DNA from: Rhizoctonia solani
Taxonomy: Eukaryota > Basidiomycota > Agaricomycetes > Cantharellales > Ceratobasidiaceae
Assembly (NCBI RefSeq): GCF_016906535.1
Contig: NC_057382.1
Span: 992,001 to 1,056,000 of the forward strand
Direction of reading: 5' to 3'
Length of the DNA: 64,000 nt
Of this stretch, positions 11,844-23,393 are shown piece after piece. The notes beneath the pieces were generated by a model. It made no database searches. It had not been told where the DNA came from and saw only the letters and a list, made by a program, of their open reading frames with translations. The translations under genes were made by a program, and so were the position numbers. Each line of letters opens with the position of its first letter. Position 1 is the stretch's first letter.

Positions 11844-13583
11844 CTAGTCGACTTTGAGTCTAAGATATTCACCCTTGGGTTCGATCCTGTGCACCATTCC
11901 GCCCGTAGCTTCATCCCATTCATGATCACTCGTGACGGCAGAAGTGTCAGCATAAAAGGCGAACAGAGTGGTATCGCCTAAAATAGGATCGGATGAATTA
12001 GCCTGAACATAGATAAAGAGTGCCCCCGAAAGTGTGACGAGCAGCTGCAAAACGGCCCAGAGATAGAGTCGTAGCATGTTAACGACTGCAAGAGATGCTG
12101 GCGGCGATACCGAATAACCTGACTCCAGAGATTCGCTGGCAATGCCCTCGTTCAAAGCCGCCCAAGACGCAGCATATGATCGAGTAAGAGTTCCGATCAC
12201 CATATCGTCAAAAGTAGGCCACGAAGGAGCTACATCAAACGACTCCTTTTCTCCAAATATAGATGCTGTAACCAGTGGCATAATGCGCAAAGCTTCTCCA
12301 ATCATCGATCCAGGTGAAGGTGAAGGGACATCATTAATCTTGAGTTGAACGATCCGATCAGATGAGATAGTACAGTTGTTGCAATTGACAACACCCGCCG
12401 TGTATGATACCCATGCAAACTTTAGGCATCGTTCACCCTGGAGGTAACCAGTGGCTAGTTTGCGTCCTTGGTAATCACTTATGGTGCAGTGACCTTTCCA
12501 TCTGAACGACGCGTAAGGCACATATACCAGTAATCGTCGCTCAGAAACTACATTATGGATACGCCCTGCGTGATATATCAGGTATGATGTTGGGACCAGA
12601 GCCATTTGGCCTTTAATTAGGGGACAGAAGCTGCTCCCTGTAATATTCAATTTTGGACATATAACGCCGTCGACATTATATTGAGGATCTTTGTACTCTT
12701 CACTATCTTCTTCTAACCACTCGATTTTATGCACCGAGAAATAGGGTAATGCCACAGAGTCAATTCTAGTCCCAACTTCGAGTTCATTAAGCTGCAGAAT
12801 GAAGCGCCTGATGGTAGAATTGTCGGAATCTCGCCCCCAAGTGAGTATGTTTCTGAATTTAGCGTGCTCAACGGCTGATTCAAGAAGAACACGTTCATGC
12901 CCTGCCACCATCCGATTCCACCGCCCATACTCGGTGTGTGGGATATAAACAGTATCGTCGCTCAAACGCCGATGAGGGTGGCTGGAGGACTCCCAAGTAA
13001 TCGAGCCGGTAAGAATAGGAGCAGAAAATTGCACAGGGAGTGTAAGTGCTAGTATGATCCAGATTATAACAAAACTAGAATAGTTCGGAGACCTTGGGGC
13101 CGTCTGGATGGATGGTAGCATGATGCCGTAGGAAACCATGCTCCGTAAATCCCGATGTTTCAATCCGTGTTCGCGCATTAATATGAATGCACATCGCCAG
13201 CATAAAGAGCCAACCCAACACGCTGTAACTAAGCGCAAACCGGCCAAGGCGAAGGATAGGATGGTGGTGATATCGGATTGCAGAGGAGAGTAGTAAACCC
13301 ATGGGACCTCGGTACCATTTCTTAGTTTCACCCATGGTCTCCGTTCATTGAAGTTGAAGTGGCGTCTTTGAACGTAGAGCCTCATAAAAAGGAAGATACC
13401 GAGGAGAAGAAGGAAGTGTAATAGTAGAGGCCAGACGCCTACAAGCCATATGTGTAAGCTTTTTCGTCGTGAATCGGTGATTTTTTTGGGTTGGTAAAGG
13501 GCATGAGGGATATCCGGGGGACTCGGGGACGAGCAAGGGGTTTTATCAGCATAATTGCGTGTAGTGAGAGGTGAGCTTGACAT
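11844..13583 (-). CDS. Multi-pass transmembrane protein, lineage-specific family
   Basis: Single open frame of 579 codons. After a Ser/Pro-rich N-tail there is a hydrophobic helix (LLLHFLLLLGIFLFM, about residues 52-67), a second (ILSFALAGLRLVTACWVGSL, about 107-126), a third (FVIIWIILALTLPVQFSAPI, about 171-190), then a large loop of about 300 residues with N-glycosylation sequons and paired cysteines (NCNNCT), and a last helix near the C-terminus (VVNMLRLYLWAVLQLLVTLS). I recognise no catalytic motif. The layout suggests a surface or endomembrane protein with a big lumenal domain. The 3' end and its flank are duplicated about 2.8 kb upstream on the same strand, showing that the family expands locally. 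Confidence 0.7.
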   Translation of the reverse strand: MSSSPLTTRNYADKTPCSSPSPPDIPHALYQPKKITDSRRKSLHIWLVGVWPLLLHFLLLLGIFLFMRLYVQRRHFNFNERRPWVKLRNGTEVPWVYYSPLQSDITTILSFALAGLRLVTACWVGSLCWRCAFILMREHGLKHRDLRSMVSYGIMLPSIQTAPRSPNYSSFVIIWIILALTLPVQFSAPILTGSITWESSSHPHRRLSDDTVYIPHTEYGRWNRMVAGHERVLLESAVEHAKFRNILTWGRDSDNSTIRRFILQLNELEVGTRIDSVALPYFSVHKIEWLEEDSEEYKDPQYNVDGVICPKLNITGSSFCPLIKGQMALVPTSYLIYHAGRIHNVVSERRLLVYVPYASFRWKGHCTISDYQGRKLATGYLQGERCLKFAWVSYTAGVVNCNNCTISSDRIVQLKINDVPSPSPGSMIGEALRIMPLVTASIFGEKESFDVAPSWPTFDDMVIGTLTRSYAASWAALNEGIASESLESGYSVSPPASLAVVNMLRLYLWAVLQLLVTLSGALFIYVQANSSDPILGDTTLFAFYADTSAVTSDHEWDEATGGMVHRIEPKGEYLRLKVD

Positions 13584-13997
13584 CCGTAGCTAATTGTTCT
13601 ATCGTAGTCCTTTACTAGACACCGTCCTAGAATCAAGGGGGTTACCTGTATTTTCTTGTTTGAGTTGTGGTATAGACGTACTCAATCACAGGCATGTACA
13701 TTGTCGAGATGGGGGCCACGAAATGTCAGGTTACACATCACGATAGAAAAGGAAATATCCCCGCCTGCAAACTGAGTCCGATGCCCTCCCATTGGAGGAT
13801 AGGCTCGTTTACTTAAACTGAACAAGACCCGCTCCATTATGAGAATCCGATTTCAGAAGAGGGGAGGGAGGTTGGAATTTCGGTTAATCGGCTCAAGAAC
13901 CCAAACGAGCGTTTATTTCCACCCTTTCAAAACGCGATATATTCTGAGTAGCCCTGTCCCTCATAGACTAAATTCTCACCAATCCTTGCTCAAACCA

Positions 13998-14692
13998 TCG
14001 GTGGTATCCGGCCTCAAGTTTTAGGAACTGCGTTATCAACTACGATGACTGGGTTTGTGTACATGGAGCTTCCTTTTTCGGCTAGCTATAGCGCTAACGC
14101 CCTCAGCACGGTGTAAGGTTAACATGCTAAAAACAAGTATGCGTACTCAAGTAAAACCTGGGCTGTAAGAGAAATCAATATATACTAACTTTAGTCATCA
14201 AATCAAACCACTCTTAGTCTGATTCATGTTGAAGAAATTATACTCGAATTGTTGTTTTCAGGTCATATCATACTCAAAAAAGACGTCTTTCACCAACATA
14301 CTAGATTTCAGGACTTTGTTACATTGGAGTAGCGCAAGATCCGGAGCGAATACGCAGTCAACCCTGGGAGTGACATTGCCACGTTGTGATTCAAAATTGA
14401 TCTCTCATTATGAATACAGGCTCACTATCCAAACCGTAACGGTGTGCTACACTTCACAATCAGGGCATACATCCAACACTCGCAACAGATACGCGTGCCA
14501 TCTCCGACTATTCAAAACAAAACCATAAACTCGCTAATTCATGGTCGATTCGAGTTCGTGCGTGATCCCACTGATACTCACAAATAATATATGCGCTCCA
14601 TCGTGTTACTCCTAGTTCCCACCATGTCTCTACTCGACTTTAACTCTCAGGTATTCACCCTCGGACTCGATCCTGTGCACGATTCCGCGAGG
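13998..14692 (-). pseudogene. Decayed duplicate of the 3' end of the neighbouring membrane-protein gene
   Basis: Positions 14630-14692 are a diverged copy of the last codons of the gene at 11844-13583: 14668-14690 matches 11881-11903 with two mismatches. Similarity continues through the downstream flank (14463 onward matches 11678 onward; 14005-14080 matches 11478-11553), with about 260 extra bases in this copy around 14100-14400. Upstream of 14692 the coding match stops, so only a tail fragment survives. It is a relic of a tandem duplication with no coding capacity. Confidence 0.65.
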
Positions 14693-15216
14693 TGAGTTAG
14701 GCAATGACGCCTATGGTATACTGATTTATCTGTTGGTTTTATACACAATAAAACCAGCCTTGAGCTCTAAGGGTACTCACGCCTCGCTTGCGTTGTTGTG
14801 GGAATGAGTCCAATGTATGTGACCCGACTGCCCGGACTTCCTGAATTATACAATGACTCGCACCAGAAAAGAAATCTTACCGGTACCAAGCTAATTCGGG
14901 CATATTACTAGTGTTATGCGCTTAACGCTGTTTTGCTGTTAGAGCCCCGATGAATACATATTCGGGCTGTGTAACTTTCAATCATACAGGATTGTACGCC
15001 CCTGGTATACTACCCAAGCTCTATGTAAAGCCTTTTGCCTCGATCGAATACTATGATACTGTGCCAATATGTCATTCGAGTTGGCCTGTCAGCCAACATA
15101 CTTTGCCTCAGACTATCACTAAGGTGAATGCGTAAATTAAAACTACGATATTGTCACGAACAGTCATGGTGCTTCTATAGCATTTTGGAGATGTGAGAGA
15201 TTCATATACGGATTCA
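14693..15216. other. Intergenic region, no gene seen
   Basis: About 520 bp between the duplicated relic and the end of the methyltransferase-like gene. Only short frames, no motif. Confidence 0.4.
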
Positions 15217-16111
15217 TCACCAAACATAAGGGATGATACGATAAGGAACTTCTTTTTTGTACTGTCTGTACGCCTCACCGATCTCTGCATTCTCTTCGAT
15301 CACCTTCTCCTACTCACGTGTTCAGATCAGACTAATCAAGTGTATACAATACACCCACTTACCTCCATTGGCATTTTGATTGCGAAGGCAATCGAAGTAA
15401 GAACAAGGGCAGGTGCAAAAACCCAGTTCCAGAACATGGGCTATGTGGAATATGAGCCCCAGAATAAGTGATTTCCATCAAGCATATCGTACTTACAATA
15501 AGAATCAATTGTTCAGACATGGCAAGGCTGTCACGATTTCTCAGTTTATACAATTACGCTATTTTGTGGTGCTGCTTACAAGTATCCTGGGTGACGGACG
15601 AGAGCATATGGCCCAGTCTTCACAATCTTGGGCCGCTCACGAACCTAAGGAATTCAAATGAATATACACTCAAAACGAGTACGCATATACTTACCCCGAT
15701 AGCTCCCCACTGCGAACCAAGATGCTTAAATGTAAGCCTGGCTCCATACACACCCACGAACGTTGCAGCACATGCACCGAGCCTCAAGCCAATGTATAGC
15801 TTGTTGCTCTCGATAGGAGGCAAACTAGTCTTGGACAGCCATCCCGGGACACGGAATCCCGTAAAAGGCAACGTGAATACAAATGCAGCAATAGGGACAA
15901 ACAATCCCAAGCCATGAATGACTGAAATACTTTGGCCTTGCTTGCCAGGAGGCATCGCCTTGATCGCTCCCGCCTCCTTCTCAATTTGAGCCCGCTGGTG
16001 TGCGCTTGGGAGGCACCGATTGAACCAATAGATAATGGACGCCCAGCCGGCCGCATTGAGAGCCTGAGTCTGGGAAATGGAGATATGCAAACCTGCGATG
16101 TAGATGATCAT
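15217..16111 (-). CDS. Isoprenylcysteine carboxyl methyltransferase-like protein (ICMT/STE14 family)
   Basis: Five exons: 16111-15695, 15644-15580, 15527-15497 (31 nt), 15440-15363, 15309-15217; 227 residues; introns 50-56 nt. Hydrophobic helices span much of the protein. The diagnostic motif is IVKTGPYALVRHPGY, the S-adenosylmethionine-binding signature of the ICMT/PEMT fold. The C-terminus EAYRQYKKEVPYRIIPYVW matches the family's conserved end (E-E followed by Y/W, then VPYRxIPxV). Family members methyl-esterify prenylated C-terminal cysteines in the ER membrane, including Ras-type GTPases and lipopeptide pheromones. Weak point: the 31-nt exon and its neighbours encode a helix with little conservation, so that boundary is a model. 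It could also be a relative with another substrate. Confidence 0.82.
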
Positions 16112-17017
16112 GATCGAAATGCTTGGCTAGTTGGGTAGCTGGAAATGATGAGTGATGGCGAAACTACAACAGACATGACTCCACTTATATAGCCTGCTGA
16201 AGACCTCCTAACCTCCGCTATCCATAGCAGCTTTCGGGGCCACCTGGTTTTCCGGCCTCCGAGCTGAGGACCTTAGCGGTAGTGGTCGGCGCTTACTTGT
16301 CTAAGTTGGAGCTGATTGGATGGGATCATTGGCACGATTATTATGTAATGTCCACTTGCCTGCCCTTCGTTACTAAGTTGGAGCCAATTGTTGCACCGCT
16401 TTGTGTTGGTTACTTTACCTCTGATCAAGGCAAAGCTTCTTCCACTCCGAGTTCACCGTTCACCCTCACTTCTGATTCTATACACGTTTGTACTCCGGCG
16501 CCTTGCGTTACAAAGCCAAGGCAACAGGGTGCTCACCCCAATAGTGATGGATGGTCATACCTGCGGTATTTGAGCTAATAGAACTTTCCAGGAAACAATA
16601 TCATAGATATGCGCCATCCGAAACAACCGACTTCCTTTATCCACAGCAGAACTTGGAACCACCAGACCCAAGCGTCATAATCGCGATTTGGGATATTTGA
16701 CCGTGAATTATGTAATAGTCAGTACTGCCACCCATTGCCGGCTTGGCCGTGGTTGCGAATTCCATGTTTAGAACACAATTGTTCCCGGTTTAACCTGAAT
16801 TTATCCACCACTGACACTCAGCTTACTCCTTTCTTGACTTACGACCCACATTAAATCCCACTTTCTTTGAGAATATCGTTGGTCTGGAACCTCGACACAA
16901 CTAACGTCATCTCCTCGTGGTTACGTGCCCCACTTCCTATTTCAAGTCGAATCCACCCGACGACGCACTTTTTCGCTTCCGCTCCTTGCTCGTGTTGATA
17001 GCCAACCAACGACGACC
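16112..17017. other. Intergenic region between divergent genes, no gene seen
   Basis: About 900 bp separating the minus-strand methyltransferase from the plus-strand PalI protein, so it contains both promoters. No regulatory motif could be assigned. Confidence 0.5.
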
Positions 17018-18160
17018 ATGTACAAGTCTCGGTTTTTGGTGCCTTTTCTCTTATTCTCAGGTAAGCCCCATTGTTCGGTCGCGTTTCAATTTTATTCATC
17101 TATAAAATTATGATTTACCAGCATGGGTACTATTACTACTCGTCTCGATCTCCCTCCCGATCATCAAGCCTATCTATATACTGGAAGTAGATGCTAAAGT
17201 TTCACCCAGCGTCCAGACAAGTATCGCGACCAGTATTCGATTCGGAGTATGGGGAATGTGCCTTGGATTCTACAGATTCGGGTATGTTAGCATGCGACAA
17301 GACGTGATTTCTTGGCTCAAATGACCGTACAGGCCCGACGGCGCAAGTTGGGACGATGCTGGCTCTTGCACGCCTCCAAGGCTAGGGTATACTGTCGACG
17401 ATGCCATCTTGCAACTTACGTGAGTACCAGCGCCCGAATTCAGCGCGATATTAAAATTTGCATTTAGAGGACAGAAAGATCTTGCCAAAATTGCGCTTAA
17501 AGCTCTCATGGGTATCCTCATCTTGCATCCTATTGGTGAGACCATTTCCCTCTAGCGTTCTATATACAAAACCTGATGACCAACGGCGCAGCCTGTGGAC
17601 TTGTGTTCCTCTCTCTCCTTGCGTCGCTCGTAACGACCTGGCACCCGGTCAGGGCTCTTAACGTGATATCCCTGATTGCTGTGATTCTCTCGGCCGTGGC
17701 GGCGACAATCGTTTTTGTCATTGACAGTGAGTTGATTCAAATTCTACGTATTGTGGGTCTAATCTGGCCTGCTAGTTGTTTTGATTCCGATCGCACGTCA
17801 AAAGGTCGAAGAAGCTACCAAGAACGCCCTCACCGTTGCGCTAGGAAATGGGGCTTGGATGACTTTGGGTGCTGTGGCTGCTTTGTGGTTGGGCGTGATC
17901 GGGGCCAGTGTGATTGCTTGCGGGTGCTTCGGATGTGGAAAGCGTCGGGGGTGAGTTCACTCCTTCTCAACTAGCTTACACCCGGAATTTGACGGTCTGT
18001 TTCCAGTCGTCGCGCAAAGAAGAACCAATATGGTGGTGCAGAAAAGTTGCACAGTCTGGACAATGGAAGCTCTGCGACTGCGACTGAGATGAGTCCTCGC
18101 CAGAGTGAGGGGCATAAGCAGCAGGGCCAGTACCAATATAGGTATCCTGGCGAGGCTTAA
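17018..18160 (+). CDS. SUR7/PalI family four-helix membrane protein
   Basis: Seven exons: 17018-17060, 17122-17281, 17333-17419, 17468-17535, 17592-17726, 17776-17950, 18007-18160; 273 residues. The first helix is VPFLLFSAWVLLLLVSISL. An extracellular loop contains RFGVWGMCL and a second cysteine (GSCTPPRLGY), the G-x-W-x-C type signature of SUR7/PalI proteins. Three more helices follow (LVFLSLLASLVTTW, VISLIAVILSAVAATIVFVI, LGAVAALWLGVIGASVIACG), then a basic-polar cytoplasmic tail from CGKRRGRRAKKN. In ascomycetes, relatives (PalI/Rim9, Sur7) act in ambient-pH signalling or eisosome and cell-wall organisation at the plasma membrane. The specific role here is inference. Confidence 0.85.
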
Positions 18161-18528
18161 GTGTCCTCGTGTTTACCCTCTCTTTATTTACTCTGGACTC
18201 TCTTGAACTCGCGTCTTAATGTAGCTATAGGTTGTCCTCCTGTCCTCATACCCTTTCTTTTTGGTCTGGATTTTACACATTCCCTTTTTCTCTTCTTGCA
18301 CACTAGTCCGCCTCTGGAGTATGGACATTTCACCGATATATACAGCGCATTGTTGATCTTTGACGACTTTTATGAGCCTACTTGAGTAGGCGCACTTCAT
18401 GCTATATACATTTAATTAATATTATATGGACCTGTGGTTTATTTAGTTTACGATGTGTCGGCGCTTGACACGCGTGTCTGATCAAGCAAGATAGACTTGC
18501 TCTGGTCCACCATACTCGACTAATCACA

Positions 18529-19381
18529 ATGAGCAATCAACCCATTTATTACAACAAGGTTGGCCGGCACATACCCTAGACTAAACGCGTAACTCATCAT
18601 CCAAAGCTGTTCTCCAGTCCGAATATATTGAAACAGTACGCCTCTTCGCATGCCTGGCACCTATCAAACCTCTCACTCACTATAGGATACAGGAAATAAA
18701 GTCTCTCGGCGCGCCACTATTGCAGGTCCTCAGAATATCATACTAGGCGGAAAGACCGTTATAGCCAGCGGCGCAATCATTCGTGGAGATTTAAGACGAA
18801 CTGGGACAGGGTCGGCGGTCGTTATTTCGCTAGGGAGGTACTGTCTGATCAGTGAGCAATGTATCATGAGGTGAGTTGCGCCTCCTTGTAGCCTTGGTGG
18901 ACAATCTCATATGTGATCATTAGGCCGCCGTATAAGACCTATCGGGGTAATTTTAACTATTACCCTATGAAGATTGGCGATCATGTTCACATTGGTGCGG
19001 GCACCGTGGTGGAAGCTGCCACAATCGGAAACCACGTTGAGATTGGGAAAAACTGCGTGATTGTAAGATTGTCCGTTCCAATGGCCTTTTTACACTTACT
19101 CACCACCACCTAGGGCAAGTTCACTATAATCAAAGATTGCGCGAAAATCGATGATAATTCGATTGTACCGCCCAATACGGTTATTCCTGCGCTCGCGAGG
19201 TTTGGGGGCTCACCTGGTAAGTAATACTGAATTTGCACTTTGAATTCTTCATTAAATTTGTGATTTTTTTTTCTCAGCCCAATTTATTGAGGAACTTCCA
19301 GAGTCTACGATGGAGAATGTCGAGATTCATACCAAGGGATATTATTCGCGGTTTCAACCGCAGGAGCCTGCAGGCCACTAG
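18529..19381 (+). CDS. Dynactin subunit 5 (p25)
   Basis: Six exons: 18529-18558, 18618-18635 (18 nt), 18686-18870, 18924-19062, 19114-19216, 19278-19381; 192 residues, near the 182 of the human protein. The N-terminus IYYNKSEYIET, then GNKVSRRATI, is the p25 signature. The body is a left-handed beta-helix of hexapeptide repeats (NIILGGKTVIASGAIIRGDL, VHIGAGTVVEAATIGNHVEI, CVIGKFTIIKDCAKI). p25 caps the pointed end of the dynactin Arp1 filament with p27 and helps attach dynein to early endosomes. The 18-nt exon encodes exactly SEYIET, conserved in the family, which supports it despite its size. Located 0.37 kb beyond PalI on the same strand. Confidence 0.93.
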
Positions 19382-19750
19382 TTGGTTATCTTATTCACTG
19401 TCTAGTATTACACGAATCTCGATTTCCAGTCCATTTATGGGTGGCAGAGCGTATTGATATCTCATAAGTAACTCAAAACTATCTTCTAGCCAGTGTAAAT
19501 ATGGAACGCTTAGGGTTGCACGGATGCTATTAAAATAGCGAAGAGAGGAGCACAGTTACCATTTATAAACCTTGGGTTCGGTGATATGTTTTCAACGACT
19601 AGCAAACCCACATGCGTCACAGATGATTTTATGGAACGATCTCGTAGATACCAATAATATTGGGTTATTTCCGCACTTTCGTTGGTATAACAACACAAGG
19701 ATTGATAATTATGCTTCGTACAGGCCAGGAAACTGTTTGCTTGGGCCCAG

Positions 19751-22700
19751 CTAGGAGCCTATATGGATATATGGCACCCACCGACTGAAATTCTTTTCCC
19801 CGACCTTGTCCCGCAACTCTGCAACCGCGTAATGTAGCGCTTTGCCTGCTTCTCCGCTCCCAAGCTTTCCGTCCTTCATCAACCAACCATACACCTTGTC
19901 AGCTACTAGCGGTGCATCATCATCGTACACCGACCACATTGTGGCAATCACGCTCGAATACCCGGACATCAGCATACCTGATGCAAGATGAATAGCTTCG
20001 TCAGGTAGCTTCTCGTCGCCCGTCGCGGTTTGGCAAGCGGACAAGAATGCCAAACCTTTGTTCTTGAAGAATCTCCGGTTGATCGACTCTAGGTTCAGCG
20101 TGCCATTGTGCAGGAAGAATCCGCTTTCGGTTGGGTTCTGGACATTCTGATGGGCATGGCAGGCAAGATGGACCCAGTCGTGTTGCTCCATTGCATCGAG
20201 AACGGCCCCAGTGGTTGCTTGACTTCCCAACAGCTCCGAGTACTTGACTCTCCCTTTTAGATGTCCCGTTACACATTCAAGCTCTTTGACGGTACCTGGC
20301 AACCTCTGATGGCCTGGTGTAGCTTCTTGGCCAACAACGAGTACTCGCGAATCACGGTTCAGTGTGCCAAGAGATGAGCCGAGAAGAGCGGTGAGCGTAG
20401 GCGTGTAAGAGGATATGACATGATCGAATACTCGTGATTGCGGTTGGTTGTAATCCCCGGCAGCATGCAATGGTAGAAACGACACTGCGCCTGTCGGACA
20501 CCATGTTATATGCGGCACGTTCTTCGCTGTCTCATCGGTATTTTTCTGCCAAGGCATCATGGTTAGTGTAGCTCGGGAGGCAGGTATGCAAACGAACCGT
20601 ATATCCCAAGAAGTCTAGCACTGGCTTGACAATATCGTACCAGAGGTCCGACAGTATGTTTTCGAAGCCCAGTTCTTCCTCCTGCATTGGCCGGCGTTCA
20701 GCGCCGCGTTCACTCGATCGCCGGCTCCTGCTCGAGTTTTCCATTTCTAAACGAATTCGCTGAGCCTTCGTTCCAGTAAAGTTGGGGAGAGGGATGTGAG
20801 TAACGTTGACACGTCCAGGTACGATCAAAAGTGCATCGCAATTATTTTCCTCGCAGTTGATAACGACAACCGGTCCGTTTCTTGCAGCTTGGGCAAGATC
20901 AATCGAATTTGGTGGCATGAGAAAATTCCCAAATCCTGGTAATTTGCGTGCCTGAACTAGTAGATCCGTATATTCCCTTGCCAGACGATGGCGATGCTCT
21001 GCTGTGTCTATAGCCGAGTGGAAGATGGAGGATTAGGTAGTGGGGGACTCTGAGTTCGCATAATGTAGTTGCTGGGAGATCGACTTTATTTGAGTGGCAA
21101 GGCCAGGATGGGAGGACTGAAGCACGTCCACCGGGGACCGAAGCATAAGGCTCTGATTCCATACCACACATCGTGCATGTTCGAGCCACTCAAGCGCGAG
21201 AGAGTACTCTGATGACAAAATGGTGGTCGAGGCTGCGCGTACGGCCAAGTTCTCGGCTGATAAAATATCTTCATATCGTTGAGCAGTTGTAGAGCCGAGC
21301 CAGATAAAATGAGGAAGAGCTTCGATGGCTGCACGAAATGCTTCAATGATTTTGAGGTAGGCATGCTTTGAGGCAAGCTTTGCCCATGCAAGAGCACAGT
21401 TAAATACGTTGCGCGGTGTCCCATTCAGTAGCTGTGATGCTTTGCGAAATGAATCAAGTGACGCGTCCAATTGGGAAACCTCATGTGTATGCTGATACTG
21501 GCTATGACAACCTAAAGCCCAATTGAAATGCCGTAAACATAGATTTGGATGCCCGTCAGGGGTCAGGCTTAGCGCACGAAAGTGAGAATCAATCAACTTC
21601 TGGAGATCGCTGACTTCTCCCAGACGTTGGTACCGATCAGTGTATGATACCCCAAGATCAGCGTGCCGATCTGATAAGTGTGGATGATTTTTAGGAGTGA
21701 GCGCGAGTGCATGAGATCTGTATTCGATCGACTTTTCGAGGTCAGCAAGCTCATCCAGGCGTCGATATCGGCTGGAGTATGATAGGCCTAGATTCGCATA
21801 CCGGCCTGGCAGCTCTGCGTGTCCATCTGAAGTGAGTTCCAGTGCACGAGAGAAGAACTCAATCGCTTCTTGGAGGTCACTGAGTTCACCTAAGCGCCAA
21901 AATCGATCAATATACGATGCACCTGTGTTGGCATGTCGGTCTGATAGGTCCGGGTGTCCATGGGGAGTGAGTGTGAGAGCGCGGGTATTGCATACAACTG
22001 AGTTTTCGAGGTCAATCAGTTCGCCTAGGCGCTTATAACGATCGATATATGCCACACCCAGCGCAGCATACCGGTCTGAGGAATCCGGATGTCCCTCGGG
22101 GGTAAATAAAAGAGCTCTATGCTTGTATTCGACCGATTTCTCAAGGTCAGCGAGCTCGCCCAGGCGTCGGTATCGATCGCCATGTGACACGCCTAGACTA
22201 GCATGTCGGTCTGGCAAGCGCGGGTGGCCTTCGGGGGTGAGCGTGAGTGCACGGAGGTCGTATACAATTGCACTTTCAAGGTCAGTGAGCTCCCCCAGGC
22301 GTTGATACCGGTCAGTGTATGATGCCCCAAGACTAGCGCACCGGTCTGGCAGGTCTGGATGGCCGTTGGGGGTGAGTGTAAGGGCATGAGACGTATATTC
22401 GATTGACTTTTCGAGGTCAATTAGTTCACCAAGGTGCCGGTATCGATCATTATATGATACTCCTAAGTCAGCATGCCTGTCTGCCAAATACGGGTGGTCG
22501 TCGGGAGTAAATTCGAGCGCATGAGAGAAGAATTTGGTCGATTTTTCAAGGTCGCTGAGTTCTCCTAGGCGTTTGTATCGATGGCCGTATGACGTCGCCA
22601 GACCAGCATGCCAATCCGGCAAGTCTGGGTGTCCTTCGGGAGTGAGCATGAGTGCACTAGAGTCGCATTCGATTGCCTTCTCCAAGTCATTGAGTTCGCC

Positions 22701-23393
22701 CAGGCGTTGATATCGGTCTCTGTATGACTCGCCTAGAGCAGCATGATGGTGTGGCAAGCTAGGATGGTCGTCTGGAGTGAGTGCAACCGCACGAGACTTG
22801 TATTCGATTGACTTTTCAAGGTCATTGAGTTCACCCAGGCGTCTATATCGATCTGTATGTGTTACGCCCAGATTAGCATATCGACCTGGTAAGTCCGGGT
22901 GTCCGTCAGGTGTGAGTGCGACTGCGCGAGAAATGTACTCTGTTGCTTTTTCGAGGTCGGTAAGCTCGCCCAGACTTCGGTACCGAACCCCATATGACGC
23001 GCCCAGGCCAGCATGCCGAGCCGGCAAATTTGGGTGACCTTCAGGAGTGAGTGAGAGTGCATTGGAGAAGTGCTCAATCGCACTGTCGAGATCGGCATGA
23101 TTGCCCAGTCGCTGATATCGAACACCATACGACACGCCTAGGTCAGCTCGTAGGTCTGGCCACCTCGTGTGACCTTGAGGCGTGAAGCCTAGTGCATGAG
23201 TCCCATACTCGATTGCTTTCTCGATATCATTGAGCCTTCCAAAGCGTCGAAATTCATCAATATGAGACTTCCACATCTGAGATAGGCGTTCACGACCTAT
23301 TCAGTGGGATATCAGTTACGCAGAATGTGCTTTATAAGTACCATTCTCGTGCTTACTTAAGTCGCACGCTTGAAAATCACTATCCGAATCCAT
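19751..23393 (-). pseudogene. TPR-CHAT domain protein, interrupted by one in-frame stop
   Basis: Three exons: 23393-23357, 23296-20598, 20545-19751. They form one frame of 1177 codons except for TAA at 21033-21035 (codon 767). Residues about 15-640 are 13-14 tandem 45-residue TPR-like repeats (RLGELNDLEKSIEY, LTPDDHPSLP). The C-terminal exon is a CHAT protease domain with a likely His-Cys dyad: VHLACHAHQN and FLSACQTATGDE, ending WVPYIHIG. Downstream of the stop the frame continues with family-conserved sequence (AEHRHRLAREYTDLL) at the expected place. So this looks like a recent nonsense mutation, an assembly error, or a gene now making only the TPR half. A 72-nt intron from a poor donor (GTCCCC, 21023) to 20952 would remove the stop but also that conserved helix. 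CHAT-TPR proteins are clan CD peptidase-like; their role in fungi is largely unknown. Confidence 0.82.

Noticed and set aside
21530..23270. Regularly spaced repeats resembling a CRISPR array
   Set aside because: The 135-bp period is coding and corresponds to TPR units; there are no unique spacers, and the genome is eukaryotic.
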